From contig NZ_MIJY01000023.1 in assembly GCF_001730305.1 (NCBI RefSeq), positions 124,001 to 188,000 on the forward strand: a DNA stretch of 64,000 nucleotides, written 5' to 3'. The DNA is from Enterococcus termitis (lineage in GTDB: Bacteria > Bacillota > Bacilli > Lactobacillales > Enterococcaceae). The position numbers and the translations under genes are program-made. Under the pieces are notes generated by a model. The model saw only the letters and a program-made list of their open reading frames with translations, did not search any database and had not been told where the DNA came from. Of the stretch, positions 37,929 to 47,603 are shown in pieces (the stretch's first letter is position 1; every line of letters begins with the position of its first letter).

Positions 37929-38990
37929 ATGAAAAAAGCAAGAGTAATTTATAATCCAACTTCCGGTAAAGAACTAGTCAAGAAAAATCTAGCTGATATT
38001 CTTTCCATTTTGGAAGAATGCGGATATGAAGCCAGTGCTTTTGCCACAACTCCAGAAGAAAATTCCGCTAAAAATGAAGCGCGCCGTGTCGCAGAATCAG
38101 GGTTTGAACTGATCGTTGCTGCTGGTGGAGATGGAACGATCAATGAAGTTGTGAATGGGATTGCTCCTTTAGAAAATCGCCCTAAAATGGCGATTATACC
38201 TGCCGGAACAACCAATGATTATGCAAGAGCCTTAAAGATTCCTCGAGATAATATTGTGAAAGCAGCAGAAGTGATCCGTAAAAATCAAACAGTGAAAATG
38301 GACATTGGTCGAGCGAGAGATACGTATTTTATCAATATTGCTGCTGGTGGACATTTAACTGAACTGACCTATGAAGTTCCTTCAGAGCTAAAAAGTATAT
38401 TTGGCTATCTTGCCTATCTGGCTAAAGGTGCGGAAATGCTGCCGCGGGTCAAACCGATTAAAATGCGTATGGAATATGATGAAGGAGTTTATGACGGCAA
38501 TGCCTCAATGTTTTTCTTGGGGCTGACGAATTCTGTCGGAGGCTTTGAAACGATCGTACCGGATGCAAAGCTAGACGATGGAAAGTTTTCTTTGATCATT
38601 GTAAAAACAGCAAATGTATTCGAGATTTTGCATTTAGTTGCACTGATGTTGAATGGTGGCAAACATGTAGAAGATCCTCGATTGATTTATACTAAAACAA
38701 GCTATCTTCATGCTGAAACACTAGATCCAAATGCTAAAATGATGATCAATTTAGATGGAGAATATGGCGGTGATGCTCCGATGGAATTTACCAATTTACA
38801 TCAGCACATTGAAATGTTTGCCAATGCAGATGCGATCCCATCCAATGCAATCATGGGTTCTGTTTTAAGTGAATATGAGGACGAAGCTGATCAAGAAGAG
38901 GAACAATATCATGCAGCGAGCAAAGAATTTGTCAAAGAAGTCGAACGCTTAACTGAAGAAGATATCGATAACAATGGAAGAATCGGTTGA
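37929..38990 (+). CDS. dagK: Diacylglycerol kinase, DagK/YegS family
   Basis: 353 aa. It phosphorylates diacylglycerol, recycling the lipid left after lipoteichoic acid synthesis. Visible motifs: NPTSGKE near residue 10, AAGGDGTINEVVNG (about 65-78) and PAGTTNDYARAL. A Glu/Asp-rich extension of about 40 residues ends the protein, longer than in many relatives. It follows gatB closely and is probably in the same operon; the family-B repeat behind it supplies a terminator. Confidence 0.92.
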   Translation: MKKARVIYNPTSGKELVKKNLADILSILEECGYEASAFATTPEENSAKNEARRVAESGFELIVAAGGDGTINEVVNGIAPLENRPKMAIIPAGTTNDYARALKIPRDNIVKAAEVIRKNQTVKMDIGRARDTYFINIAAGGHLTELTYEVPSELKSIFGYLAYLAKGAEMLPRVKPIKMRMEYDEGVYDGNASMFFLGLTNSVGGFETIVPDAKLDDGKFSLIIVKTANVFEILHLVALMLNGGKHVEDPRLIYTKTSYLHAETLDPNAKMMINLDGEYGGDAPMEFTNLHQHIEMFANADAIPSNAIMGSVLSEYEDEADQEEEQYHAASKEFVKEVERLTEEDIDNNGRIG

Positions 38991-39002
38991 TTTATCAAAA
39001 AA

Positions 39003-39126
39003 AGATGATGAAACAGAAGTGCTTAACCTAGAGAAATAAGAAGGGGTCGTTTCTGTTTCCACCGTTTATTCGAATTCTAAGTGACTGAGACATAACTCAT
39101 AGAGTTATGTCTCAGTCACATTTTTA
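39003..39126. repeat. Dispersed repeat family B, copy 2, with strong embedded terminator
   Basis: It matches 29348-29468 over about 120 bases. Here the terminal inverted repeat is perfect: 39081-39098 (GTGACTGAGACATAACTC) with 39102-39119, three-base loop, then ATTTTT. Confidence 0.85.
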
Positions 39127-39129
39127 TTT

Positions 39130-39618
39130 ACATTGTTGGAAAATGATCTTATCAATAGAAAACACAGTATATAGATTTGTTTTAATTAAGGAACACAATA
39201 TATTGTATAAAAGATCTCTAATAATTGATGATTAAGAAGGATTCTCATTGACTTGTTTTAAAAAGAAGAGTAAATTAATAAAGTCGTGATCTTCGCAGAA
39301 AGTGATCAAAAGTGTGCGAAGCTGGCATTAAAAATGTAAAGAAGCTAAAAGCATTGAAAGGGATTCAATGGCTATATGTAGGTTCTATTTGGTTGCTGAT
39401 CGGTCTGAATTCTAGGTTTTTTCAGATGCACAGCAGACTCTCGCTGAGGTATCATTTATCAGTTGCATTTTTCCGATAGATTATGTTTTAAAACCGATAC
39501 ATAGTCAGCTGATGACATGCATTATTTGTCATGGATTGTATGTACACCTCTAATTCAATTTATGGTATGATACATTGGTTGAAAATAAAAAAATAGATAA
39601 TAATAGGTAGGGAGTTCG
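39130..39618 (+). other. Gene-free region with a possible decayed membrane-protein fragment
   Basis: No intact gene. A short frame around 39357-39470 reads GIQWLYVGSIWLLIGLNS and then stops, which resembles one membrane span of a lost protein. A small hairpin (CTTCGCA/TGCGAAG) lies near 39290-39320. TGG-TATGAT near 39570 is a likely extended -10 for the kinase gene downstream. Confidence 0.3.
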
Positions 39619-40263
39619 ATGGCAGTGATCGTTTTAGCAGGTACAATTGGCGCAGGTAAATCAAGTTTAACAGAAATTATTTCAGAACATTTAGGATCAG
39701 AAGCTTTTTATGAATCGGTTGATGATAATGAAGTGTTGCCTCTATTTTATGCTGATCCTCAAAAATATGCATTTTTACTGCAAATCTATTTTCTAAATAA
39801 ACGATTTGATAGTATTAAACAGGCATTATCTCATGAAAATAATGTATTGGATCGTTCCATTTATGAGGATTCATTATTATTTCATCTAAATGCAGATCTA
39901 GGCAGAGCAAATGAAACAGAGGTAAAAGTCTATGATTCTTTATTAGAAAATATGCTCCAGGAATTACCTTACGCAGCGCATAAAAAACGTCCGGATTTAT
40001 TGGTTCATATTAAAGTTTCTTTCCCCAAGATGCTGGAACGAATCAAAAGACGTGGACGTTCTTATGAACAGGTGGATGATGATCCTGAGTTGTATGAATA
40101 CTACAAAGAGTTGAATAACCGTTATGAAAAATGGTTCGACGAGTATGATGAAAGTCCCAAAATTCAAATTGATGGTGACAAATATGATTTCATCGAAAAT
40201 GAAAAAGCCAAGGAACAAGTGATTCAGCTGATTGAAAATAAATTATCTGAAATCAACGAGTAA
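39619..40263 (+). CDS. Deoxynucleoside kinase (dAK/dGK/dCK family)
   Basis: 214 aa. It salvages deoxynucleosides by 5'-phosphorylation. P-loop GTIGAGKS (8-15), the DRS motif in VLDRSIYED, and the lid region RIKRRGRSYE identify the family; which base it prefers cannot be told. TAGGGAG precedes the ATG. Single gene with its own promoter. Confidence 0.9.
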   Translation: MAVIVLAGTIGAGKSSLTEIISEHLGSEAFYESVDDNEVLPLFYADPQKYAFLLQIYFLNKRFDSIKQALSHENNVLDRSIYEDSLLFHLNADLGRANETEVKVYDSLLENMLQELPYAAHKKRPDLLVHIKVSFPKMLERIKRRGRSYEQVDDDPELYEYYKELNNRYEKWFDEYDESPKIQIDGDKYDFIENEKAKEQVIQLIENKLSEINE

Positions 40264-40413
40264 AAACAACGAATAAAAAACGCGTTGAGACAAAAACTGT
40301 TTTAATGCGTCTTTTATTGTTTGGAGAATTTGAGTTCGAGAATGAACTCTCTATTGCTTTTCCGACGTTTTTTCATTAGAATGAGTGAAGCGCATAAAAA
40401 GAAGGAGCGACTT

Positions 40414-41784
40414 ATGAAAAACTTTCCAGTGAAAAAAAACGAAACGATTGAAGTTGACATTATTGATTTGACCCATGAAGGTATGGGCGTAGCTAAAATT
40501 GACGGATATCCGTTATTTATAGAAGATGCATTACCAGGTGAAAAAATTGAAATCAAAGTGCTAAAAGTGGGCAAAAGCTTTGGCTATGGTAAAGTAATAA
40601 CTATTTTAAAATCAAGTGAAGATCGTATACCAGTTAAAGATCAGAACTTTACAAAAGTTGGCATTAGTCCATTGCAGCATTTAGCTTATGGAGCACAGCT
40701 AACGTTTAAAACCAATCAAGTAAAAAATGTGATGCAGCGTGTCGCTAAATTACCTGATGTTCCAGTTTTAGACACATTAGGCATGAACAACCCTTGGGGC
40801 TATAGAAACAAAGCACAAATTCCAGTAAGAAAAATCAATAATCAATTACAAACAGGTTTTTTTAGAAAGAATAGTCATGACTTGATTCCGCTAGAACATT
40901 TCTATATTCAAGATCCTAAAATCGATGAGGCAGTAATCACTATTCGTGATATCATGAGACGTTATAGCATTAAGCCTTATAATGAATCTGATAATACTGG
41001 GAATTTACGTCATATTGTTATTCGCAGAGGCTATCACACTGGAGAAATGATGGTTGTTCTTATTACAAGAACTCCAAAATTATTCCCGACAAGTAAAATC
41101 ATTCCTGATATCTTAGAAGCTCTACCAGAAGTGGTAAGCATCGTGCAAAACGTCAATACTAAAAAAACAAACGTCATCTTCGGAGATGAAACGATTCTCT
41201 TACATGGTGAAGACAAAATCATTGATACAATTTTTGATTTAAAATTTGAAATATCTTCTCGTTCATTTTATCAAGTAAACCCACAACAAACAGAAGTAAT
41301 GTATAACAAAGTTAAAGAATATGCTGCTTTAACTGGCAACGAAATTGTCGTGGATGCGTATTGTGGTATTGGAACGATTGGTTTGACTTTGGCTAAGGAT
41401 GCAAAACATGTTTATGGTGTTGAAGTTATTGAAGAAGCAGTGAAAAATGCTGAAAGTAATGCAAAATTAAACAACATTGAAAATGCAACGTTTACTGCAG
41501 GATTGGCAGAAGAAGCATTGCCAAGATTGCTTGAACAGGAAATTCAGCCAGATGTTGTGATCGTAGATCCTCCTCGTAAAGGCTTGGAAGCAAGCTTGAT
41601 CGAGACTCTGATCGAAACAAAACCAGAACGAATCGTTTATGTTAGCTGTAATCCGGCAACTTTAGCAAGAGATTTAGCTTTACTGATTGAAGGTGGCTAT
41701 CAGGTAAATGAAGTACAGCCAGTCGATAATTTCCCACAAACTACGCACGTCGAATCTGTTACTTTATTGACAAAGGCGGTGTAA
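40414..41784 (+). CDS. rlmCD: 23S rRNA (uracil-5-)-methyltransferase, RlmD/RlmCD family
   Basis: 456 aa from the ATG at 40414 with AAGGAG upstream. It methylates uracil C5 in 23S rRNA with S-adenosylmethionine. TRAM domain (about 1-65), SAM-binding DAYCGIGTIGL, DPPRKGL, and the catalytic Cys412 in VSCNPATLARD. The enzyme lacks the four-Cys FeS cluster of E. coli RlmD, as usual in Firmicutes. A small basic protein gene follows at once. Confidence 0.92.
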   Translation: MKNFPVKKNETIEVDIIDLTHEGMGVAKIDGYPLFIEDALPGEKIEIKVLKVGKSFGYGKVITILKSSEDRIPVKDQNFTKVGISPLQHLAYGAQLTFKTNQVKNVMQRVAKLPDVPVLDTLGMNNPWGYRNKAQIPVRKINNQLQTGFFRKNSHDLIPLEHFYIQDPKIDEAVITIRDIMRRYSIKPYNESDNTGNLRHIVIRRGYHTGEMMVVLITRTPKLFPTSKIIPDILEALPEVVSIVQNVNTKKTNVIFGDETILLHGEDKIIDTIFDLKFEISSRSFYQVNPQQTEVMYNKVKEYAALTGNEIVVDAYCGIGTIGLTLAKDAKHVYGVEVIEEAVKNAESNAKLNNIENATFTAGLAEEALPRLLEQEIQPDVVIVDPPRKGLEASLIETLIETKPERIVYVSCNPATLARDLALLIEGGYQVNEVQPVDNFPQTTHVESVTLLTKAV

Positions 41785-41787
41785 ACA

Positions 41788-41916
41788 ATGGATACAAAAA
41801 AGAAAATGCTTGAACTAATCAAAAAGAAACAAGGCGGCGGTAGATCCAAGCAAATGGAATCGCCAAAAAATGACCGAAAAAATATGCGAAAAGGTCCTAA
41901 AATTTATAATAAATAA
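41788..41916 (+). CDS. 42-residue basic protein downstream of the methyltransferase gene
   Basis: ATG at 41788, three bases after the methyltransferase stop, with GGCGGTG just upstream; the stop is followed by a terminator. The product (MDTKKKMLELIKKKQGGGRS) is strongly basic with a Gly-rich middle and no membrane segment, which might suit RNA or ribosome binding. Coupled position and clean terminator support a real gene. Confidence 0.65.
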   Translation: MDTKKKMLELIKKKQGGGRSKQMESPKNDRKNMRKGPKIYNK

Positions 41917-41924
41917 AGAATAAT

Positions 41925-41973
41925 AAAAGCCCAAAATAGCATTCGTTCTATGAACAGCTGTTTTGGGTTTTTA
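41925..41973 (+). terminator. Terminator of the methyltransferase unit
   Basis: AGCCCAAAA pairs with TTTTGGGTT across a ~24-base loop, followed by T-rich sequence. Confidence 0.7.
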
Positions 41974-42039
41974 TTAGGCTATTAGGATAGACTTCATGAA
42001 AATAGAAGGCAGTACGGATCAAAGTAGTATTTGTAATGA

Positions 42040-42699
42040 TTATTGAAAAAAATCCAATAATGGTTGAGCTAAAATATCATTATCTATGATATAGCTTCCA
42101 TGGTCATGATTTTTCATTATTTTAAGTTCAGAATTTGGAATGATCTGCTGCATTTGTTCAAAAAAATCTGTTTCACATAAATCGTTATCTGCAGCAATGA
42201 TCAATGTAGGTTGTTTGATTTTACTCAATTCTTCTAACGGAATAGTCGGTTGCTCCATCATTAGCTTAAATAAAGGATCTTTTGTTTCTTCATATTCTTT
42301 CACAATCGATGAATAGATCTCAGGTTTGAGTTGGCTTGGTTGGGTGTTTGCTCCTAATAATGCGAATTTATTAAGCATCGGTACGCTTTTGATACCCAGA
42401 ATAATGGCTAAAATAGCCCCATCGCTAAAGCCTAGAATATGAACATTTTTCAGCTTTAAAAGGGTGATAAAGGCGCTGATATCTTCAGCCATCACTTCAT
42501 AATCATATTGATCAGTCATACTACTTTGCCCATGATTTCGACTATCAATAGCATAAATCGTAAAATGATCTTTCAGTTTTTCACTTAATCGATCAAAAAT
42601 ATGATGATCCTCACCATTTCCGTGTAGTAAAAGCAACGGGTTTCCTTGCCCGGTTTTTGTATAGTGAAGCTGAATGTTATTGACGTTTATTACTGCCAT
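42040..42699 (-). CDS. Alpha/beta-hydrolase
   Basis: 219 aa. Oxyanion region LLLHGNGED, nucleophile Ser92 in GFSDG, acid near Asp171 (AADND) and His in KNHDHGSY show a complete catalytic triad. Substrate unknown; related proteins are annotated as esterases or hydrolases of small molecules. It ends about 340 bases before the convergent small basic gene unit and lies next to the MerR gene in the same direction, so it may belong to the same stress unit. Confidence 0.8.
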   Translation of the reverse strand: MAVINVNNIQLHYTKTGQGNPLLLLHGNGEDHHIFDRLSEKLKDHFTIYAIDSRNHGQSSMTDQYDYEVMAEDISAFITLLKLKNVHILGFSDGAILAIILGIKSVPMLNKFALLGANTQPSQLKPEIYSSIVKEYEETKDPLFKLMMEQPTIPLEELSKIKQPTLIIAADNDLCETDFFEQMQQIIPNSELKIMKNHDHGSYIIDNDILAQPLLDFFQ

Positions 42700-42791
42700 C
42701 GGTTATTCCTCCATCTCGTTGTTTTTAGTGGCATAATGATTATAACAAAGGAACCTTGACAGCATTGTGTCAAGGTTAATAAAAAAGATAA

Positions 42792-43163
42792 TTAGTTATT
42801 TTGACTGTCTTGAACTCTTTTTTTATATTTTTCTATTTTATAATCCAGCATCTCGATCCCCTCTTGAATTTGCTTCATTTCATTCAGCGCAATCTGCTTT
42901 TGCTTTTGTAATAAATCTAGCCGATGTTGATTTGTTGCATCACCTTCATGCCACCAAATAATATATTGCTTTAAATCTTCAATAGTCATTCCAGTTTTTT
43001 TCAAATGTAGAAAAAAATCGATCCATTCTTTATTACGGTCATCGTAAATGCGGATATTGTTTTGATCTCTTTTGACTGATATCAACCCTTCTTTTTCATA
43101 AAAACGCAAAGTATAAGGCGTCAGACCTGTTATTTGTGAGAACTCATGAATTTTGTAGACCAT
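42792..43163 (-). CDS. MerR-family regulator, controls the divergent MFS gene
   Basis: 123 aa. N-terminal winged helix (MVYKIHEFSQITGLTPYTLR) with FYEKEGL, then a dimerisation coiled coil. No Cys pair for metal binding, so it probably senses an organic or stress signal. It is divergent from the MFS gene, whose promoter has the 19-base spacer and dyad typical of MerR activation. Confidence 0.85.
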   Translation of the reverse strand: MVYKIHEFSQITGLTPYTLRFYEKEGLISVKRDQNNIRIYDDRNKEWIDFFLHLKKTGMTIEDLKQYIIWWHEGDATNQHRLDLLQKQKQIALNEMKQIQEGIEMLDYKIEKYKKRVQDSQNN

Positions 43164-43252
43164 AGGAATGCTCCTCCTTCATTATCTTTTATGTCTATCT
43201 TACCATGTAGAGTCAACTCTAAGTCAAATGGACAGCTGATTTTTTAATAATC

Positions 43253-43283
43253 TTGACTTAGAGTGCACTTTAAGAGGTATGCT
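43253..43283 (+). promoter_or_regulatory. MerR-type promoter of the MFS gene (19-base spacer)
   Basis: TTGACT at 43253-43258, 19 bases, TATGCT at 43278-43283. The dyad CTTAGAGT-GC-ACTTTAAG fills the spacer. A long spacer with a dyad between the hexamers is the hallmark of MerR-activated promoters. AGAGTTGACTCT further left may be a second site for autoregulation. Confidence 0.8.
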
Positions 43284-43315
43284 ATTGTTGAGAGATACTT
43301 TTAAGGGGGAGAAAA

Positions 43316-44539
43316 ATGAATCATTCTAGTATGAGAAAAATTTCAATTTTAGCGGTTTCTTTAGTTGTGGTATCAGGCGGCGCTATTGGTGCCAATATAC
43401 CAGCTATGGCAAAGACCTTTCCAGAGATTCCGCTGTCTTTAGTAGAAATGTTGACGACAATTCCGGCATTATTTATTATTCCAGCGGTGTTATTAAGCAC
43501 AAAAATCGCAAATCTTTGGGGCTATAAACGAACGGTTTTGATTGGGCTAGGTATAGTCTTTATTTCAGGGATCATTCCTGCTTTGATAACGAATTTTACA
43601 ATTATTTTTATTTCCAGAGCTTGTTTTGGTTTTGGTGTGGGTTTATTTAATTCTTTGCTAATTGCTTTTATTAGCTATTTTTATCAAGGAAGTGAACGAG
43701 CAGCAACGATTGGTTTTCAGAGTGCTTTTGAGGGAATCGGTGGAATGAGCTTAACCTTTGCGGTTGGTCAATTATTAAAAATCAGCTGGCAAACTTCTTT
43801 TTGGGTATATTTGATTGTGTTGCCGATTTTTGTTCTATTTGCGTTATTTGTACCAGAGATTTCGCAACAAGATATCAGTCAAATGCATGGAGAGAAAAAA
43901 GCTATGTCTAAGCAGGTTGAAGGTGAGAAAGAGACCTTAGATTCCCTTTCTTTTGCTGGCTATATTGTTTTATTGATTGTTGTCGTGTGTGTCTATATGT
44001 CGATCACCGTCAAAGGGACCTTGCTGATGACAACTTTAGGGTATGGTAATGCGACAGACGGCAGTAATATTTTATCGTTGATTGGTGTCGGTGCGATGTC
44101 TGCTGGCTTCTTATTCGGACGTGTTTTTAAAGTGACAAAGCATTGGACGATGCCATTTGCCTTTTTATTGATGGGGCTGGCGATGGCGTTGATTGGTTTT
44201 TCTGATCGAGTGTTAGTTACGGGGATCGGCGCGATGATCTGCGGCTTTTCTTTTCGAACGTTTATTCCTTATCTATTCAATCAAGTGAATAATGGATCGG
44301 CACATCAAGCAGCACGTAGAACATCGTTGTTGTTAGTTGCCTTTAATTTTGGTTCCGCATTTTCTCCGTATGGGATTGCCATGATCGACTCTTTATCTGT
44401 ATTTTCTTCCATTCGAGGAACGTTTTTTTCAGAAGCGATTTTGCTGCTTTTGTTAGCTGCAATTACTGGCGGAATAAGCTTTTTTGGGGAGAAAGCTAAG
44501 AGAAGTTCATTATACCGTTCTAGTTCGCTTAAAAAGTAA
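43316..44539 (+). CDS. Major facilitator superfamily transporter
   Basis: 407 aa with about 12 membrane spans and a charged cytoplasmic loop near 185-210. Loop 2-3 motif NLWGYKRTVLIG matches the MFS signature. AAGGGGGAG precedes the ATG. Regulated by the divergent MerR protein, so an efflux pump for a toxic compound is likely; the substrate is not predictable. Confidence 0.85.
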   Translation: MNHSSMRKISILAVSLVVVSGGAIGANIPAMAKTFPEIPLSLVEMLTTIPALFIIPAVLLSTKIANLWGYKRTVLIGLGIVFISGIIPALITNFTIIFISRACFGFGVGLFNSLLIAFISYFYQGSERAATIGFQSAFEGIGGMSLTFAVGQLLKISWQTSFWVYLIVLPIFVLFALFVPEISQQDISQMHGEKKAMSKQVEGEKETLDSLSFAGYIVLLIVVVCVYMSITVKGTLLMTTLGYGNATDGSNILSLIGVGAMSAGFLFGRVFKVTKHWTMPFAFLLMGLAMALIGFSDRVLVTGIGAMICGFSFRTFIPYLFNQVNNGSAHQAARRTSLLLVAFNFGSAFSPYGIAMIDSLSVFSSIRGTFFSEAILLLLLAAITGGISFFGEKAKRSSLYRSSSLKK

Positions 44540-44555
44540 ATATGTCTTAAGAGAA

Positions 44556-44597
44556 AAAACTACAACATAGCTAATTGAGCTTCGTTGTAGTTTTTTT
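44556..44597 (+). terminator. Terminator of the MFS gene
   Basis: AAAACTACAAC pairs with GTTGTAGTTTT, followed by TTT. Confidence 0.8.
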
Positions 44598-44746
44598 GTT
44601 TACAATGGATTAAGAGGTTCTCGATGTTTATTAGGAATTGCTGTTATTGTAGTGAACAGGTATTTAGAGAGTGAAAAAGTACCCACGCTGATAATGAATA
44701 GATGGTACAATAATTATATATAATTGTAAACATTTAGAAGGAGAAG

Positions 44747-45334
44747 ATGATGGAGAATGCTAAATCTGGCTCATTACAAAAGGCAGTAAACCATTTTTTG
44801 GAACAGCATCAGTGTATAGAAACATATAATCATTGTGTATCTGTTGGAGATTATGCGTATCAATTAGGTGAACATATTTTAAATGATCCAAGTAAAGCAA
44901 GAATTGCTGGTCTTTTACATGATGTCTCAGCGATTTATCCTGATAACCAAAGAATCAACGTAGCAAATAAGTTAGGAATTCAGTTATACAAAGAAGAGCT
45001 GGAATTTCCAATGATCATTCATCAAAAGCTTTCTAAGCAAATAGCAATCAGTGAGTTTAATATTTCTGATTCAGAAATACTCTCAGCAATAGAATGTCAT
45101 ACAACGTTGAGAGCAGGATACTCTGATTTGGATCTTGTTGTGTTTGTTGCGGATAAAATCAAATGGGATCAAGTAGGAGAACCGCCTTATCTTGAAGGAT
45201 TGTTAAAGGCATTGGATCAATCGTTAGAACATGCTGCGTATTATTACATTGATTTTATACTGAATAATGGGATCAAGGTGATTCATCCGTGGTTATGGGA
45301 TGCTTATTTGGAAATAGGTGATAAGATTTTTTAA
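44747..45334 (+). CDS. HD-domain phosphohydrolase, YqeK-like
   Basis: 195 aa. HD-domain metal ligands: His29, His58-Asp59 (LLHDV), and Asp in VADKIKWD. YqeK enzymes split diadenosine tetraphosphate; the canonical yqeK is usually next to nadD and rsfS, which is not the case here, so this is a relative whose substrate may differ. AAGGAGAAG precedes the ATG. Confidence 0.75.
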   Translation: MMENAKSGSLQKAVNHFLEQHQCIETYNHCVSVGDYAYQLGEHILNDPSKARIAGLLHDVSAIYPDNQRINVANKLGIQLYKEELEFPMIIHQKLSKQIAISEFNISDSEILSAIECHTTLRAGYSDLDLVVFVADKIKWDQVGEPPYLEGLLKALDQSLEHAAYYYIDFILNNGIKVIHPWLWDAYLEIGDKIF

Positions 45335-45620
45335 TATAAGTTGCTTAGAGGGTTTGCTCGCGTTTGCTGACAGCTTATAAACTCAAATTTTTAATGGATG
45401 TAATGAAGTTATTGCTCAAGATGATAAGAAACGAGATGAGAGGAATTATTCTGTTCAAAGTTTGCCTAAAATGGTTTTATTTTTCAAATTGCATACGAAT
45501 TAGCTTTAAAGGCTTAGTTGATGTAATAAAAAGTCAAGTAGCACTAAAACAATCATCTTTGTGTCATGTAAAGATAATAATGTGAAGTCGTATATGGATG
45601 CTGTTGGTGAGATCCAATAA
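45335..45620 (+). pseudogene. Decayed coding region
   Basis: Protein-like stretches occur in different frames: QIFNGCNEVIAQDDKKRDER, then LPKMVLFFKLHTN, then VDVIKSQVALKQSSLCHVK and DNNVKSYMDAVGEIQ, each ended by a stop or shift. No frame has a ribosome site. This looks like one gene broken by several small changes; the family is not recognisable. Confidence 0.4.
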
Positions 45621-45643
45621 CTGTATTGATGGGAGGCAACTGA

Positions 45644-46060
45644 ATGCTAAAAAAAATGAAGACGATAAATCATGAAATGATCGAGTTGCTGGCACTTGCA
45701 ACAGCAAAAAATAAAGTTGAAAAGGAACTAAATGATTATGTACAATCTTCTAATCGATGTTTGTATTTAGAGTGGCAAGACGATACGATTATTGGGTGTA
45801 TAGGAATAAATACAGCAATTAAAGAAGAGATACTTATTACTCATTTGGCTGTTGGAGTAGCCTATCAGAGACATGGTGTTGGTAGTGCTATGATAGATTT
45901 TATCAAAAAAAAATATAAACCCGCTACAATTAGTGCAGAAACGGATCGTGATTCGGTTTGTTTTTATCAGAAGTATGGCTTCCAAGTGTACAGTTTGGGT
46001 GAGAAATATCCTAATGTGGAACGATTTCGATGTGTATTTAATACGAAGAAAGATTGTTAA
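45644..46060 (+). CDS. GNAT-family N-acetyltransferase
   Basis: 138 aa, TGGGAGG upstream. The acetyl-CoA motif is visible as HLAVGVAYQRHGVGSAMI, and the C-terminal FYQKYGF motif follows. Short single-domain form. Substrate unknown. Confidence 0.88.
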   Translation: MLKKMKTINHEMIELLALATAKNKVEKELNDYVQSSNRCLYLEWQDDTIIGCIGINTAIKEEILITHLAVGVAYQRHGVGSAMIDFIKKKYKPATISAETDRDSVCFYQKYGFQVYSLGEKYPNVERFRCVFNTKKDC

Positions 46061-46141
46061 AAAAGTTACAGGATTAATTAGTTCTAACAGTTGGTCAACC
46101 CTTTTCTATAGTAAGATGTTCAGTTTTATGGAGGAAAAAAC

Positions 46142-46981
46142 ATGAAAACAGTTGAAAATAACTACGAAACAGATAGTCAAAAAATCCTTTCCTATCAACA
46201 GGCAAATGGGGGAGAGTTTTGGGCAACAGCAGATGGTAATTTATTAAAAGGAGCACCTTTTACGACGATTGAAAGTCCTGTATATTTACTTGATTTAGGC
46301 ATGTCCAAAGATGATTCAATAATGCTAAAATGTCAGGAAAAAATATTCAATACTTGGATGGAAGATGGGCGCTTTCGCTTAATACCGAAAGGAACGATTT
46401 ATCCTTGTCAGACAGTACGAGCGTTAAATACTCTTTGTAAAATGGGCGCCACATCAGATGAGCGTTTGCAAAGGACATTTGACTATCTTATAGACACGCA
46501 AGAAGCAGACGGTGGCTGGAAGTGTCAGAAGTATAGCTTTGGACGCGGAGCAGAAACTAATTATTCTACGCCCATGACAACCTTGATTGCGTTGGATTGT
46601 TTTCGTCATCTTGATACAAAAGCATATGAGCAAAAGCTGAATAACGCTGTAGAATTTCTATTGCAGCATTGGGATATAAAAAGACCGATCGGACCATGTC
46701 ATCATGGAATCGGAACTCTTTTTATGCAGGGTGAATACCCCTTTAGGAGCTATAATCTTTTTTATTACCTTTACGTGTTGTCTTTTTATTCATACGCACA
46801 TAAAGATCTTCGATTTTTGAATGCATTGGAAGAATTGAAACAAAAGATTCAAGACGGGCAAGTAATTGTGGAAAGAGTCGTACCAAAACTAGCAAAATTA
46901 GACTTTTGTGAAAAAGGCAAAAAGAGTGCCCTAGCTACAAAACGTTATAACGAGCTTTTAAAGAATTTAGGAGTGGGATAG
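46142..46981 (+). CDS. Protein with terpenoid-cyclase/prenyltransferase-like alpha/alpha fold
   Basis: 279 aa, SD GGAGG. Repeats such as TFDYLIDTQEADGGWKC and EFLLQHWDIKRPIGPCHHG have the QxxxGxW-like pattern of prenyltransferase and squalene-oxidocyclase toroids. Too short for a full cyclase, so it is more likely a single-toroid protein of unknown activity. Soluble, no signal peptide. The family call is from repeat pattern alone. Confidence 0.6.
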   Translation: MKTVENNYETDSQKILSYQQANGGEFWATADGNLLKGAPFTTIESPVYLLDLGMSKDDSIMLKCQEKIFNTWMEDGRFRLIPKGTIYPCQTVRALNTLCKMGATSDERLQRTFDYLIDTQEADGGWKCQKYSFGRGAETNYSTPMTTLIALDCFRHLDTKAYEQKLNNAVEFLLQHWDIKRPIGPCHHGIGTLFMQGEYPFRSYNLFYYLYVLSFYSYAHKDLRFLNALEELKQKIQDGQVIVERVVPKLAKLDFCEKGKKSALATKRYNELLKNLGVG

Positions 46982-47076
46982 AGGAACGTGCTTTGGGTTC
47001 AAAAAACGGGGAAGTAAAGTAGTTCATCCTCGAAAATAATCTGTAAACAATGAAAAAAGATAGGAGATCTAGTTTT

Positions 47077-47520
47077 ATGAAAAAAATTGATCAAGTGATT
47101 CTGTGGAGTGGGGGAATCATTCTAGTTACTTTTCTACTTACTCAGAGGCTTTTAGAATCAAAAAGTATTAGTTTTAGAGGAAATTATTATACACTTTTCA
47201 TTTCTCTAACCGTCTTACCAATACTCATTTCTCTCTTTTGGTTAATTCCAAGGCTCATCAAAAAATATACAGATAGAAAAATTTTGTCTATTATGATACG
47301 AGCTGTGTTTGGCTTTTTCATTATTTCATTTTCTGGAGTCATGGTATACGAATTTACAACGTTGAGTGAAGACGTTGTAGTTATTGACGGGGTTAGCTAT
47401 GTATCAAATGTACGGTCTCAAAATATAAAATACAATATCGATGGCGTTTATTATGAGATTATTAATGATTACTTTGTTAAGGAGCCATTTGCGTTCACAC
47501 AAAAAATAGAAAAAAAGTAG
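47077..47520 (+). CDS. Membrane protein of unknown function
   Basis: 147 aa from an ATG at 47077 with AGGAGA upstream; an ATG nine codons earlier is in frame but lacks a site. Three hydrophobic spans (about 7-24, 36-57, 72-92) and a C-terminal hydrophilic tail of ~55 residues rich in beta-type residues (DVVVIDGVSYVSNVR). Family not recognised. Confidence 0.6.
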   Translation: MKKIDQVILWSGGIILVTFLLTQRLLESKSISFRGNYYTLFISLTVLPILISLFWLIPRLIKKYTDRKILSIMIRAVFGFFIISFSGVMVYEFTTLSEDVVVIDGVSYVSNVRSQNIKYNIDGVYYEIINDYFVKEPFAFTQKIEKK

Positions 47521-47603
47521 TTTTCTATTATGGCTATTAAAAAATCACTCTTCAAAATATAAATAGACTATCTAAAAAAATAAACGAAGAAAATTTTTTT
47601 AGA

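Noticed and set aside
45364-45585. 73-aa open frame
   Set aside because: No ribosome site, and a different frame reads more like protein; treated as part of a decayed region.
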